DNA from: a virus | IMG/VR virus record: IMGVR_UViG_3300047318_000129 | Location: 1-30,064 of that record | DNA length: 30,064 nt | Reading direction: 5' to 3' (one strand) | Shown: in pieces, positions 5,310-13,051 of the stretch | Position numbering within the stretch: the first letter of the stretch is position 1 | Layout of the letters: each line of letters starts with the position of its first letter | Program-made: the position numbers and the translations under genes | Notes under the pieces: model-generated | What the model saw: the letters and a program-made list of their open reading frames with translations, nothing else | Told to the model about the DNA's origin: nothing | Database searches by the model: none

Positions 5310-5933
5310 ATGCAGATCACCGCCGACTTACTGGTGCGGGCGCTGCGCTGCACGCGCGGATCCGCGTTGACCTGGGCGAAGCCGCTGGCCGATGCCTGCG
5401 CGCTGTACGAGATCACCACGCCGGCCCGCATTGCCGCCTTCCTGGCGCAGATCGGGCACGAATCGCAGGGCCTGACCCGCAGCGTGGAAAACCTGAACTA
5501 CCGGCCCGAGGGCCTGCTGCGCACCTGGCCGACCCGGTTCGATGAAGTGAGCGCGAAGGCGATGGCGCAGCAACCGGCACTTATCGGGAATCACGTCTAC
5601 GGCGGCCGCATGGGCAACAAGGAGCCGGGCGACGGCTACCGCTACCGAGGGCGCGGACTGGTTCAAGTGACCGGCCGCGCCAATTACGAAGGCGTGCGCG
5701 ACCTGCTGAAGTCCCGCCTCGCTGGCGTGCCTGACTTCGTGGCGCTGCCCGAAGTGCTGGCCGAACCCAAGTGGGCGGCGCTCTCCGCGGCGGCGTACTG
5801 GTCCGACCACGGCTTGAACGAACTGGCCGACAAGGGCGACTTCACCGGCATCACCCGCAGGATAAACGGCGGCGCGATCGGCGCCGAGGACCGCGCTACC
5901 CGTTACGAACTGGCCCGGAAGGCGTTGGCATGA
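5310..5933 (+). CDS. endolysin, GH19 chitinase-like
   Basis: The start is placed at ATG 5310 (MQITADLLVRAL). An upstream in-frame ATG at 5232 would add 26 residues with no family likeness and run through the hairpin. The 207-residue enzyme has the GH19 lysin pattern: 'RIAAFLAQIGHESQGLTRS' with E51, then E60 in 'SVENLNYRPEGLL', 'YRGRGLVQVTGRANY' (112-126) and 'DFTGITRRINGG' (177-188). GH19 phage lysins cleave the glycan backbone of peptidoglycan, with the two glutamates as acid and base. There is no signal peptide, so a holin is needed for release. It is the first gene after the late terminator and is coupled by ATGA to the next. Confidence 0.93.
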   Translation: MQITADLLVRALRCTRGSALTWAKPLADACALYEITTPARIAAFLAQIGHESQGLTRSVENLNYRPEGLLRTWPTRFDEVSAKAMAQQPALIGNHVYGGRMGNKEPGDGYRYRGRGLVQVTGRANYEGVRDLLKSRLAGVPDFVALPEVLAEPKWAALSAAAYWSDHGLNELADKGDFTGITRRINGGAIGAEDRATRYELARKALA

Positions 5934-6289
5934 ACCTCGACTGGGCGGCTATTTGGGCAGTGCTCGGGCCGGCGGTTGTAGGCCTTGGTACCTGGTTAAA
6001 GATGCGCAAGCCGAACCAGGCAAAAATGGATGCGGCCGTGGCCCAAGCTCGGGCCGAGGGGGCTGTCGCGGACGCTGAAGGTACGTTGTATGCGCGCCTG
6101 CGCGAAGAAATCGACGCGATGCGCAGGGACATTCTGAGCGTCCGCGCCGACCTGGCACAAACCCGGAGCGAGCTGGACGCCGAGCGAGCGCATAGCCGCC
6201 GGCAGGATTCCTATATCTGGATGCTGATTCGCCTATTGCGCGAGCACAACATCCAGCCGCCGCCGTTCAATGAGGACGCGCCGGCATGA
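5930..6289 (+). CDS. one-TM coiled-coil membrane protein, holin candidate
   Basis: ATG 5930 overlaps the endolysin stop (ATGA). The 119-residue product has one hydrophobic segment at about residues 5-23 ('WAAIWAVLGPAVVGLGTWL'), a basic patch 'KMRKP', then a long Glu/Arg/Ala-rich helix (about 30-105) probably forming a coiled coil. It sits between endolysin and Rz/Rz1, where holins or lysis regulators are usually found, and no other holin candidate is visible. The layout, one N-terminal TM plus a long cytoplasmic coil, also resembles DUF2730-type phage membrane proteins. A lysis role is inferred from position. Confidence 0.8.
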   Translation: MNLDWAAIWAVLGPAVVGLGTWLKMRKPNQAKMDAAVAQARAEGAVADAEGTLYARLREEIDAMRRDILSVRADLAQTRSELDAERAHSRRQDSYIWMLIRLLREHNIQPPPFNEDAPA

Positions 6290-6801
6290 ATCCCTTGAAC
6301 CCGCTGGCCCCGTACTGGCAAACGATCCGGCTGGTGCTGTGCGGGCTGCTGCTGGCGTTCGTGTTCCTGTCCGGCCGCTCCTGCGGTAAGCAGGCCGGCG
6401 ACGCCGAGGTGAGCACCCTGAAGCGCCAGCACGCCGAGCAGACCGCCAAGGTGGCGAAGCTGGCCGTGAAGGCCGTCGAGCGCGTCCGCGCTTCTGAGCA
6501 CGCCTGGGGCGATGCCTTTATCGCGGTGAGCCGCAAGCATTACGAGGATCTATCCGATGCCAAGACCCGCGCCGATAACGTGGCTGCTGGCCTGCTGTCT
6601 GGTGCTCTGCAGCTGCGCGACCACTGGCGCGGCGGTGTGTCCGTCCCCGGCCAGGCTGCCGCCCCCGCCGGAGCTGCTGATGCAGCCGCCGCACGCCGAG
6701 CAGCGGATTCGAGCGCTCTTGTTCAAATCGGCGCCGAGTTCGACGCCTACGCCCGCGCCTGCCAAGCAACCCTAACTGCGGAGCGGGCTTCAAGCCCCTG
6801 A
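6286..6801 (+). CDS. Rz: Rz-like inner-membrane spanin subunit
   Basis: The 171-residue protein is coupled to the previous gene by ATGA. An N-terminal TM anchor lies at about residues 15-32 ('IRLVLCGLLLAFVFLSG'), followed by a periplasmic helical region with 'QHAEQTAKVAKLAVKAVERV', a segment 'ADNVAAGLLSGALQLRDHW' and the C-terminal 'DSSALVQIGAEFDAYARACQ', a common ending in Rz proteins of high-GC phages. Rz spans the periplasm and works with the outer-membrane lipoprotein Rz1 to fuse the membranes at the end of lysis. The Rz1 gene is wholly nested within this one in another frame, which supports the call strongly. Confidence 0.9.
   Translation: MNPLNPLAPYWQTIRLVLCGLLLAFVFLSGRSCGKQAGDAEVSTLKRQHAEQTAKVAKLAVKAVERVRASEHAWGDAFIAVSRKHYEDLSDAKTRADNVAAGLLSGALQLRDHWRGGVSVPGQAAAPAGAADAAAARRAADSSALVQIGAEFDAYARACQATLTAERASSP
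6557..6775 (+). CDS. Rz1: Rz1-like outer-membrane spanin lipoprotein, nested in Rz
   Basis: ATG 6557, with GAGGA about 8 bases upstream, opens a 72-residue frame fully inside Rz and shifted by one base. It has a lipoprotein signal: 'MPRPAPITWLLACCLVLCSC', with two candidate lipidated cysteines, C13 after 'LLA' and C20 after 'LCS'. The mature part is short and proline-rich ('SPARLPPPPELL'), which is typical of Rz1. The protein would be lipidated, sorted to the outer membrane and bind the C-terminus of Rz. Unusually many Cys residues (13, 14, 18, 20) cluster at the processing site. Confidence 0.88.
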   Translation: MPRPAPITWLLACCLVLCSCATTGAAVCPSPARLPPPPELLMQPPHAEQRIRALLFKSAPSSTPTPAPAKQP

Positions 6802-6804
6802 GTC

Positions 6805-7269
6805 ATGGCGCCACGCAAGGCCACCAAGGAGCCGGGTAAGCCCCGGAGGGCGAAGCCTGCCAGTAAGGCCAAGACCGGCCGCAAGTCCAAGTGCACCCCG
6901 GAACGCATGAAGGAGATTGGCCGTCGTTTGGGTGAAGGCGAGCCGCTGACCTCGATCTGCGCCGACCTGAAGCTGTGCGACGACACGGTGCGCAACTGGA
7001 TGGACAAGGACGAGGCCGTTTCTCGGGTCATCGCGCGCGCACGCGAGGAAGGATCGCAGGCCATTGCCTACCGGGTCCGTCAGACGGCCCGCGGTGCTGG
7101 CGACTCCACCGGTGACGTGCAGCGCGACAAGCTGATCATCGATACCGACCTGAAGCTGCTGTCCAAGTGGGACCCAAAGCGCTACGGCGACAAGGTGGAC
7201 GTAAACCACGGCGGCGCGGTCAGTTACACGATCCTGACCGGCGTCGACGGCGGGCTCGATGGCGGCTAA
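6805..7269 (+). CDS. terminase small subunit
   Basis: The 154-residue protein begins three bases after the Rz stop. Residues 1-30 are Lys/Arg/Ala/Pro-rich. Residues about 31-75 form a helix-turn-helix ('CTPERMKEIGRRLGEGEPL', 'TSICADLKLCDDTVRNWM') as in Sf6 gp1/small-terminase DNA-binding domains. The rest is helical ('VIARAREEGSQAIAYRVRQT', 'DTDLKLLSKWDPKRYGDKV'), matching the oligomerisation part; 'WxPKRYGDKV' is a very common end of this family. It recognises phage DNA and hands it to the large subunit, whose gene starts 11 bases before this one ends. Confidence 0.9.
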   Translation: MAPRKATKEPGKPRRAKPASKAKTGRKSKCTPERMKEIGRRLGEGEPLTSICADLKLCDDTVRNWMDKDEAVSRVIARAREEGSQAIAYRVRQTARGAGDSTGDVQRDKLIIDTDLKLLSKWDPKRYGDKVDVNHGGAVSYTILTGVDGGLDGG

Positions 7270-8611
7270 CCAGCAGATCGACCTGGGGTTTCGGCCGCGG
7301 CGCTGGCAGGTCGAGGCCTTTGGGCGGATGAAGGGCAAGCGGTTCGGGGTGGAGGTGGTGCACCGCCGCGCCGGCAAGACGGTCAAGGCGATCGCGCTAC
7401 TGGTCGACCGCGGCCTGCGCTGCGAGCGGGAGCGTGGGCGCTATGCCTACATCGCGCCGCTGCTGAAGCAGGCCAAGGGCATCGCCTGGGACTACCTGAA
7501 GCACTACGCGCTGAAGGTCCCGGGCACGCAGGTCAACGAGTCGGAACTGTGGGTCGAGTTCCCCAACGGGGCGCGCATCCGCCTATTCGGTGCCGACAAC
7601 CCGGACGCCTTGCGCGGCCTGTACTTCGACGGCGTGGTGCTCGACGAGCCGGCGCAGATGAAGCTCGAGGTGTGGGGCGAGATCGTGCAGCCGGCCCTGG
7701 CCGACCGCAAGGGCTGGGCGCTGTTCATCGGTACGCCGAAAGGCGTCAACCTGTTTTCCGACCTGTACTACAAGGCGCTGGCCAACCCGGCCGAGTGGTA
7801 CGCCGGCAGCTGGAACTGCTACGAGACGGACGCGCTGGACGCCGACGAGATCGAGCGGCTGAAGCGCGAACTGACCGACGCGCAATTCCGGCAGGAAATG
7901 CTGTGCGACTTCTCCGCCTCGACCGATGACACGCTGATCCCGTTGTCGCTGGCGCAGGAAGCGAGCACCCGGACCTACAAGCCCGAGCACTACGAGTTTG
8001 CGGCGCGGGTGATGGGCGTCGACGTGGCCCGCTTCGGTGGCGACCGCAGCGTGATCTTCAAGCGGCAGGGCCTGGCGGCACTGAAACCGCGCGTGTGGCA
8101 GGGCATCGACACGATGACCCTGGCCGGTGCCGTAGCCGAGGAGATCACCCGCTGGAAGCCCGACGCGGTGTTCATCGACGCGAGCCCGGCCAGCTATGGC
8201 GTGATCGATCGGCTGCAGTCGCTGGGCCATTCGGTGATTGCAGTCGACTTCGGTGGCAAGCCGGGTGCGGCCAAGTACCTCAACAAGCGCTCGGAAATGT
8301 GGCACGGCCTCGCGCTGTGGCTGGAGCAAGGCGGGGCGCTCCCCGATATGCCAGACCTCAAGGCCGACCTGTGCGCGCCGATGTTCGACTACGCCAACGC
8401 CGCCGGAAAGATGGCGCTGGAATCCAAAGACAAGATCAAGGAGCGCCTGGGCGCATCACCTGACCTGGGCGACGCCCTCGCGCTCACCTTCGCCTTCGAC
8501 GTCGCGCCCTCGCATCGGGTGATCGATGGCGCGGAAGTGCGCGGCATGTTCGACAACGCCTCCTACCTCCCCGCCAACACGGCGGGCGAGCCTTACAACC
8601 CCTTCGGGTGA
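7259..8611 (+). CDS. terminase large subunit
   Basis: The 450-residue protein has a Walker A-like 'HRRAGKT' (residues 35-41), Walker B 'GVVLDEP' (125-131, with D129 and E130) and the coupling motif 'FIGTPKG'. The C-terminal RNase H-fold nuclease shows D255 in 'MGVDVARFGGDRS', D307 in 'VFIDAS' and D405 in 'DLGDALALTFAF'. All expected ATPase and nuclease residues are therefore present. It packages DNA into the prohead and cuts concatemers. ATG 7259 overlaps the small-subunit gene by 11 bases, a usual arrangement. Confidence 0.96.
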   Translation: MAANQQIDLGFRPRRWQVEAFGRMKGKRFGVEVVHRRAGKTVKAIALLVDRGLRCERERGRYAYIAPLLKQAKGIAWDYLKHYALKVPGTQVNESELWVEFPNGARIRLFGADNPDALRGLYFDGVVLDEPAQMKLEVWGEIVQPALADRKGWALFIGTPKGVNLFSDLYYKALANPAEWYAGSWNCYETDALDADEIERLKRELTDAQFRQEMLCDFSASTDDTLIPLSLAQEASTRTYKPEHYEFAARVMGVDVARFGGDRSVIFKRQGLAALKPRVWQGIDTMTLAGAVAEEITRWKPDAVFIDASPASYGVIDRLQSLGHSVIAVDFGGKPGAAKYLNKRSEMWHGLALWLEQGGALPDMPDLKADLCAPMFDYANAAGKMALESKDKIKERLGASPDLGDALALTFAFDVAPSHRVIDGAEVRGMFDNASYLPANTAGEPYNPFG

Positions 8612-8618
8612 TCTGACC

Positions 8619-8819
8619 ATGTGCACCAGCAAGCCCCCCAAGGTGAAGCCCATCGGGGCGCCGCCCGTTGCCAGCCCCGAGGCGCTGGATCAGACCGCAC
8701 TCGAAGCCCGCGACCGTGAGCGCCGCCGCATCCGGGGCAGCTACGGGCGCCAGGCCACGATCCTCGCCGGCAACACAGCGCCCCAGCCGGGCGCGGCCAA
8801 GACGGCGCTGGGGTCCTGA
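8619..8819 (+). CDS. small conserved virion-type protein with N-terminal Met-Cys
   Basis: ATG 8619 opens a 66-residue frame whose stop overlaps the portal start as TGATG. The product begins MCTSKPPKVKPIGAPP and contains 'RIRGSYGRQATILAGN' followed by 'KTALGS' at the end. Small proteins with an MC start, a Pro-rich N-terminus and a 'G(R/Q)xxTILxG...KTxLG' ending are common just before or near the portal gene in podoviruses. Their role is not known to me; a minor virion or assembly function is inferred from position. The lengthy frame upstream belongs to the terminase shadow. Confidence 0.8.
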   Translation: MCTSKPPKVKPIGAPPVASPEALDQTALEARDRERRRIRGSYGRQATILAGNTAPQPGAAKTALGS

Positions 8820-10507
8820 TGGACGCAGCACTGCGTAAGCATTGCCAAACCCGCAAGGCCGCGCTGATGGCCGAGCGTGCGCTGTATGAGACCGACTGGC
8901 GCACGGTGGCCGAGTACGTCGACCCCTACGCGGGCCGCTACCTGCAGCAGCGCACCGGCACGCGCCGACTGCCGAGCCGTTCCAAGATCCTCAACAACAC
9001 CGCGACCCGTGCCCTGCGTTCGATGAACTCGGGGTTCATGGGCAACCACACCAGCAAGGCGCGGCCGTGGTTCGTGATCGGCCTGCCGGCGGCGCAGAAA
9101 CAGGTGAGCGAGCAAGCCGACGTGCGCGCCTGGTGCGATGACGTCACCCAGCTGATTCGCGACACGCTGGCCTCGTCCAACTTCTACACCGCGCTCCCGA
9201 TCTTCTACAACTCGCGCCACCTGTTCGGCGTGGGCGCGCTGTGCGCCGACGAAGATCCGAAGGACGTGGTGCGCTGGTACAGCCGCAATATCGGCACCTA
9301 CGCGGTCGGCTTCGACAATCGCGGCATCTGCGACTCGCTCTACTACGAGTTCGAGCGCACGGCCAGCCAGATTCAAGGCGAGTTTGGCGAGGACAACCTG
9401 CCGCAGGCGGTGCGCGATGCCCTGGCCAATGGCCGCGGCGATAGCAAGTACATGGTGCAATCGCTGATCGAGCCCAACCCGAACAAGAAGCCGGGCGTGC
9501 AGGGGCCGCTGTTCCGTCCGTTCCGCCAGGTCTATTGGATCGAAGGCGCCGCGGCCGATATGCACGGCTGCCTCGATATGGGCGGCCATTACGAAATGCG
9601 CGCCCTGTGCAGCCGCTGGGACGTCACCGGCGACGTGTACGGCCCGAGCCCGGCGCTCGACTCGCTGGGCGACATCAAGCAGTTGCAGTACCTGGAAGGC
9701 GAGAAGCTGCGCCTGATCGACCTGCTCGCCAAGCCCCCGCTGGCGTTGCCCGATTCGATGCGCAACCGCAGCGCCAGCCTGGACCCGGGGAGCAAGACCT
9801 ATCTGACCCCGATGCAGACGCAGCAGCAGGTCGGGCCGATGTACACGCCGGACGCGCGCGGATTGCAGGCGGTGCAGGCCGACATCGAGCGCGTCGAGCG
9901 CCGGATCGAGGCGGCGTTCTTCGTCGACCTGTTCCGAATGCTCGACTTCCTCGACGAGCGCACGCGCACCGCCTACGAGATCAGCGAGCGCAAAGAGGAA
10001 AAGCTGACCATGTTGGGCCCGGCGCTGGAGTCGCTGACCGAGGAGACGCTGGACCCGGCCGTAACCCTCACCTATGCCTCGCTACAGCGTGCCGGCCGCA
10101 TCCCGCCGGTGCCGCAGGCATTGGACGGCATCCCGCTGGTGATCGAGTACACCTCGGTCATGGCGCTGGCGCTGAAGGCCGCGGGCCTGGGCACGATCGA
10201 ACGCACCATCGGCTTCGCGATGCAGATCGCGCAGGCCAACCCGAACGACCCCGGCGCGCTCGACAAAATCGACTTCGACCAGGCCATCGACGAGTTCCAC
10301 AGTCGCGCCGGTTCGCCGGCCCGCATCGTGCGCAGTGACGAGGATGTCGCCGCCCGTCGTGCTGGCCGCGAGCAGCAATCGAAGATGCAGCAGATGGCGC
10401 AGATGGCGCCGGCGGTCAAGCAGATGGCCGATGCCGTCAAGACCGCGGGCGAGGCCGTGCCGCAGGAAGGTAGCGCGCTGCAGGGCCTGGCCGGGGCGAT
10501 GTCTTGA
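8819..10507 (+). CDS. portal (head-tail connector) protein
   Basis: The 562-residue protein matches podovirus head-to-tail connector proteins of the T7 gp8/BPP-1 kind. Recognisable parts are the N-terminal 'ETDWRTVAEYVDPYAGRYLQ', 'ILNNTATRALRSMNSGFMGN' and 'PWFVIGL', the region 'FYNSRHLFGVGALCADED', 'YAVGFDNRGICDSLYYEFER', and the helical stem and crown with 'RTAYEISERKEEKLTMLGPA' near the C-terminus. The Gln/Met-rich tail 'SKMQQMAQMAPAVKQMADAV' is a typical end. The portal forms the dodecameric ring through which DNA is packaged and ejected. The gene overlaps both neighbours (TGATG and TTGA). Confidence 0.95.
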   Translation: MDAALRKHCQTRKAALMAERALYETDWRTVAEYVDPYAGRYLQQRTGTRRLPSRSKILNNTATRALRSMNSGFMGNHTSKARPWFVIGLPAAQKQVSEQADVRAWCDDVTQLIRDTLASSNFYTALPIFYNSRHLFGVGALCADEDPKDVVRWYSRNIGTYAVGFDNRGICDSLYYEFERTASQIQGEFGEDNLPQAVRDALANGRGDSKYMVQSLIEPNPNKKPGVQGPLFRPFRQVYWIEGAAADMHGCLDMGGHYEMRALCSRWDVTGDVYGPSPALDSLGDIKQLQYLEGEKLRLIDLLAKPPLALPDSMRNRSASLDPGSKTYLTPMQTQQQVGPMYTPDARGLQAVQADIERVERRIEAAFFVDLFRMLDFLDERTRTAYEISERKEEKLTMLGPALESLTEETLDPAVTLTYASLQRAGRIPPVPQALDGIPLVIEYTSVMALALKAAGLGTIERTIGFAMQIAQANPNDPGALDKIDFDQAIDEFHSRAGSPARIVRSDEDVAARRAGREQQSKMQQMAQMAPAVKQMADAVKTAGEAVPQEGSALQGLAGAMS

Positions 10508-10845
10508 TCGAGCAGGAACGCAACGAGCAGAAGGCGCGCGAGCGGAGTCAGCGCGACAAGCGGGCCGAGGCGCAGTTCCGCGCCGACCTGCAGGACGTGA
10601 TGGGCACGCCGGGCATGCGCCGCGTCATGGCGCGCTTCCTGGACGAGGCCGCCGTAGAGCACACCGCCTTTCGCCTGGAGCCCGCCGCGATGGCGCACGC
10701 CTGCGGCTGGCAGGACGCGGGCCGCTGGTGGCTGGAAGCGATCAGGGATCACTGCCCGGAGCGCGAGACGCAGATGCGGGCCGAAGCTAAACGCAATGCG
10801 CGCGATAGCGCGAAGGAAACCGAGGATGACAACGGCAACGAGTGA
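10504..10845 (+). CDS. Bbp19-like small protein
   Basis: The start is TTG 10504, overlapping the portal stop as TTGA; the first in-frame ATG would cut off a charged N-terminal helix. The 113-residue product has 'DLQDVMGTPGMRRVMARFLD' (about 29-48), then 'HACGWQDAGRWWLEAIRDHC'. The combination 'DVMxTPxGRRVxxRxLxxA' and a later 'GxRxxGxWLLxxI' is the hallmark of the Bbp19 family found after the portal in Bordetella phage BPP-1 and relatives. The molecular role is not established. The C-terminus is acidic and polar and overlaps the scaffold start. Confidence 0.82.
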   Translation: MIEQERNEQKARERSQRDKRAEAQFRADLQDVMGTPGMRRVMARFLDEAAVEHTAFRLEPAAMAHACGWQDAGRWWLEAIRDHCPERETQMRAEAKRNARDSAKETEDDNGNE

Positions 10846-11509
10846 CACCACCACGACTGCAGGTGATGCGACGGGGACAACCTCGACGGACACCAGCACG
10901 ACCGCAGCTGCTGCAACGGACTCCACCGCGTCCACCGAGACGACGGCGGGGGAAGGTCAGGGCGAAGCGGGCACCACCGGCGAGGCGACCGAAACGGCGA
11001 AAGCCGACGAGGAGGCTGCAGCCACCGGCGCACCGGAAAGCTACGAGGCGTTCACCTTGCCCGAGGGTTTTGCCCTCGACGGTGAGCGTCACGAGTCGAC
11101 CGTCGCGCTGTTCAAGGAGCTGGACCTGCCGCAAGCGACGGCGCAGAAGTTGATCGACGCTTTCTGCAAGACCAGTGGCGAGGATGCCTCGGTCCTGCAG
11201 ACGTTGATCGACGGCAAGCGCCAGGAGCAGATCACCACCTGGGGCGAGCAATCCAAAACCGAGTTCGGCGGCAAGTACGACGAACTGGTGACCGATGCCC
11301 GCGCCGGTGTGGCGCACATGGCCACGACCCGACCCGGCACGTTGGACACCTTCGACTCGGAAGGATGGGGCAACCATCCCGATGCGTTGGCGGCGTTCGC
11401 CGAGATCGGACGACTGGCTCGCGGCAGTGCCATGCGCGGCATGGGAGGCGAAACCGCGACCGGCGGCGAGCGTTCCCTGGCCGACCGCCTGTATGGCGGC
11501 ACCAAGTAA
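10826..11509 (+). CDS. scaffold protein
   Basis: ATG 10826, with AAGGAAACCGAGG just upstream, gives 227 residues. The first about 65 residues are extremely Thr/Ala-rich and acidic low-complexity sequence. After this come 'PESYEAFTLPEGFALDGERH', the helix 'LFKELDLPQATAQKLIDAFC' and 'TTWGEQSKTEFGGKYDELVT', patterns common in head scaffolding proteins of podoviruses and siphoviruses. It would guide capsid assembly and then leave or be cut. Position between portal and major capsid genes supports this. The gene is followed by a terminator hairpin at 11536. Confidence 0.88.
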   Translation: MTTATSDTTTTAGDATGTTSTDTSTTAAAATDSTASTETTAGEGQGEAGTTGEATETAKADEEAAATGAPESYEAFTLPEGFALDGERHESTVALFKELDLPQATAQKLIDAFCKTSGEDASVLQTLIDGKRQEQITTWGEQSKTEFGGKYDELVTDARAGVAHMATTRPGTLDTFDSEGWGNHPDALAAFAEIGRLARGSAMRGMGGETATGGERSLADRLYGGTK

Positions 11510-11535
11510 ACCCACCCTGACCCGCAAGTCCCCCG

Positions 11536-11556
11536 ACCGCCGCAAGGCGGTTTTTT
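11536..11556 (+). terminator. intrinsic terminator between scaffold and major capsid genes
   Basis: ACCGCC (11536-11541) pairs with GGCGGT (11546-11551) around the GNRA tetraloop GCAA, followed by further T residues to 11556. The major capsid ribosome site (GGAG at 11560-11563) comes directly after. It is probably a partial terminator or an RNA 3'/5'-end element that adjusts capsid mRNA. Confidence 0.75.
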
Positions 11557-11569
11557 ATTGGAGAACGAA

Positions 11570-12550
11570 ATGGCACAAGACAATCTGACCCTGCTCGATG
11601 TCGCCAAGCGACTCGACCCCGATGGCTCCGCGTCCGCGATCGCTGAACTGCTCGGCCAGGACAACGAGATCCTGACCGATATGCCGTTCGTCGAGGGCAA
11701 CCTCCCGACCGGCCACCGCGTCACCGTTCGCACCGGCCTGCCGGATGTGGCCTGGCGCAAGCTGAACCAAGGTGTCCCGGCCAGCAAGTCGCGCACCGAG
11801 CAGATCGACGAAGCCTGTGGCCTGCTCGAAGCCCGCGGTGAGGTCGACTGCGAACTGGCCAACCTCAACGGCAACACCACGGCGTTCCGCATGCAGGAAA
11901 ACGCGGCGTTCATCGAGGCGTTGAACCAGCAGATGGCCTCCACGATGTTCTACGGCGACACCGCAGTCACCCCGGAACGCTTCCTGGGCCTGTCCACGCG
12001 CTTCTCCTCGCTGTCGGCCGAGAACGCGGACAACATCGTCACCGGTGGCGGCGCCTCGAACCTGACCAGTATCTGGCTGGTGGGCTGGGCTCCGTCCAAG
12101 GTGTTCGGCATCTACCCGAAGGGCAGCAAGGCCGGCCTGACCCACAAGGACCTCGGCGAGGGCGATGCCTTCGATGCGAGCAACAACCGCTTCCGCGCGT
12201 ACATGGACCAGTACGTTTGGCGTAACGGCGTGGCCGTGCAGGACTGGCGCTATGTGGTGCGCATCCCGAACATCGACGTCACCGCACTGACCAAGGGTGC
12301 GACCGCCGGTGCCGACCTCATCGACCTGATGACTCGCTCGCTGGAGCGCATCCAGTCGCTGACCGGTGTCACCCCGGCCTTCTACTGCAATCGCACCATC
12401 CGCTCCTTCCTGCGTCGCCAGGTCGTGAACAAGGTCAGCAACTCGACCCTGTCGATCGATGCGGTCGGCGGCAAGCCCACGCTGTCCTTCTCGGAGGTTC
12501 CGGTGCGTCGTGTCGACGCGCTGCTGAACACCGAATCGGTCGTGGCCTAA
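11570..12550 (+). CDS. major capsid protein, BPP-1-like
   Basis: ATG 11570 has a good ribosome site (GGAGAACGAA). A TTG at 11558 in the same frame would include the ribosome site and is not favoured. The 326-residue product opens 'MAQDNLTLLDVAKRLDPDGS', with 'AELLGQDNEILTDMPFVEGN', 'LPTGHRVTVRTGLPDVAWRK' and 'LNQGVPASKSRTEQIDEACG' following. These stretches are strongly characteristic of the BPP-1-type major capsid protein, an HK97-like fold. It would form the icosahedral shell together with the cement protein encoded next. It is preceded by a terminator-like hairpin and followed by only 30 bases to the next gene. Confidence 0.95.
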   Translation: MAQDNLTLLDVAKRLDPDGSASAIAELLGQDNEILTDMPFVEGNLPTGHRVTVRTGLPDVAWRKLNQGVPASKSRTEQIDEACGLLEARGEVDCELANLNGNTTAFRMQENAAFIEALNQQMASTMFYGDTAVTPERFLGLSTRFSSLSAENADNIVTGGGASNLTSIWLVGWAPSKVFGIYPKGSKAGLTHKDLGEGDAFDASNNRFRAYMDQYVWRNGVAVQDWRYVVRIPNIDVTALTKGATAGADLIDLMTRSLERIQSLTGVTPAFYCNRTIRSFLRRQVVNKVSNSTLSIDAVGGKPTLSFSEVPVRRVDALLNTESVVA

Positions 12551-12580
12551 ACCCACCCCCTGACACAGGAAACCCTGACC

Positions 12581-13039
12581 ATGTACCTCGACGCAAAGAA
12601 CGAGTTTTCCGACGCGCAGGCGGTGACCGCCACCACTATCTCCACCAACGTCGTCGACCTGGGCGCGACCAATACGCTCAAGGATCTCGGCATCGGTGAG
12701 GATGTCTACCTCATCGTGCTGACGCAGACCGCGTGCACCGACGCCAGCTCCGATGCCACCCTGACCCTGACGCTGGAGTCTGACAGCGTGGCCAACCTGG
12801 CCACCTCGCCCACGGTGCACTACACCACGGGCGCCCTGGCGTTCGCGGCGTACTCCGCGGCCGGCTCGGTGGTCGCGGCGATCCGCCTGCCCTCGGGCAA
12901 TTACGAGCGTTACCTGGGCGTGCGCTACACCATCGCCGCGGGTCCGCTCACGGCCGGCAACTTCGACGCCTTCCTGACCAAGGACTGGCAGAAGTTCCGT
13001 GCCTATGCCAACGGCGTGAACTTCGCCTCGGGCGCCTGA
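12581..13039 (+). CDS. capsid cement/decoration protein (Bbp16-like)
   Basis: ATG 12581 follows the ribosome site ACAGGAAACC. The 152-residue protein starts 'MYLDAKNEFSDAQAVTATTI', contains 'STNVVDLGAT', 'YLIVLTQTACTDASSDATLT' and the C-terminal 'YERYLGVRYTIAAGPLTAGN' with 'FDAFLTKDWQ'. This set and the place right after the major capsid gene fit the Bbp16-type cement protein of BPP-1 relatives, a beta-sandwich that clamps capsomers. No catalytic motif is expected or seen. The C-terminus is beta-rich, consistent with this role. Confidence 0.9.
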   Translation: MYLDAKNEFSDAQAVTATTISTNVVDLGATNTLKDLGIGEDVYLIVLTQTACTDASSDATLTLTLESDSVANLATSPTVHYTTGALAFAAYSAAGSVVAAIRLPSGNYERYLGVRYTIAAGPLTAGNFDAFLTKDWQKFRAYANGVNFASGA

Positions 13040-13051
13040 TAGGGGACTGGG

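Noticed and set aside
5065-5370. 101-codon plus-strand frame across the late promoter and terminator
   Set aside because: It runs through the terminator hairpin and into the endolysin in another frame; the product is Pro/Cys/Arg-rich with no family likeness.
11558-11569. TTG 11558 as the major capsid start
   Set aside because: It would place the ribosome site GGAG inside the coding part; ATG 11570 has correct spacing and gives the N-terminus usual for the family.
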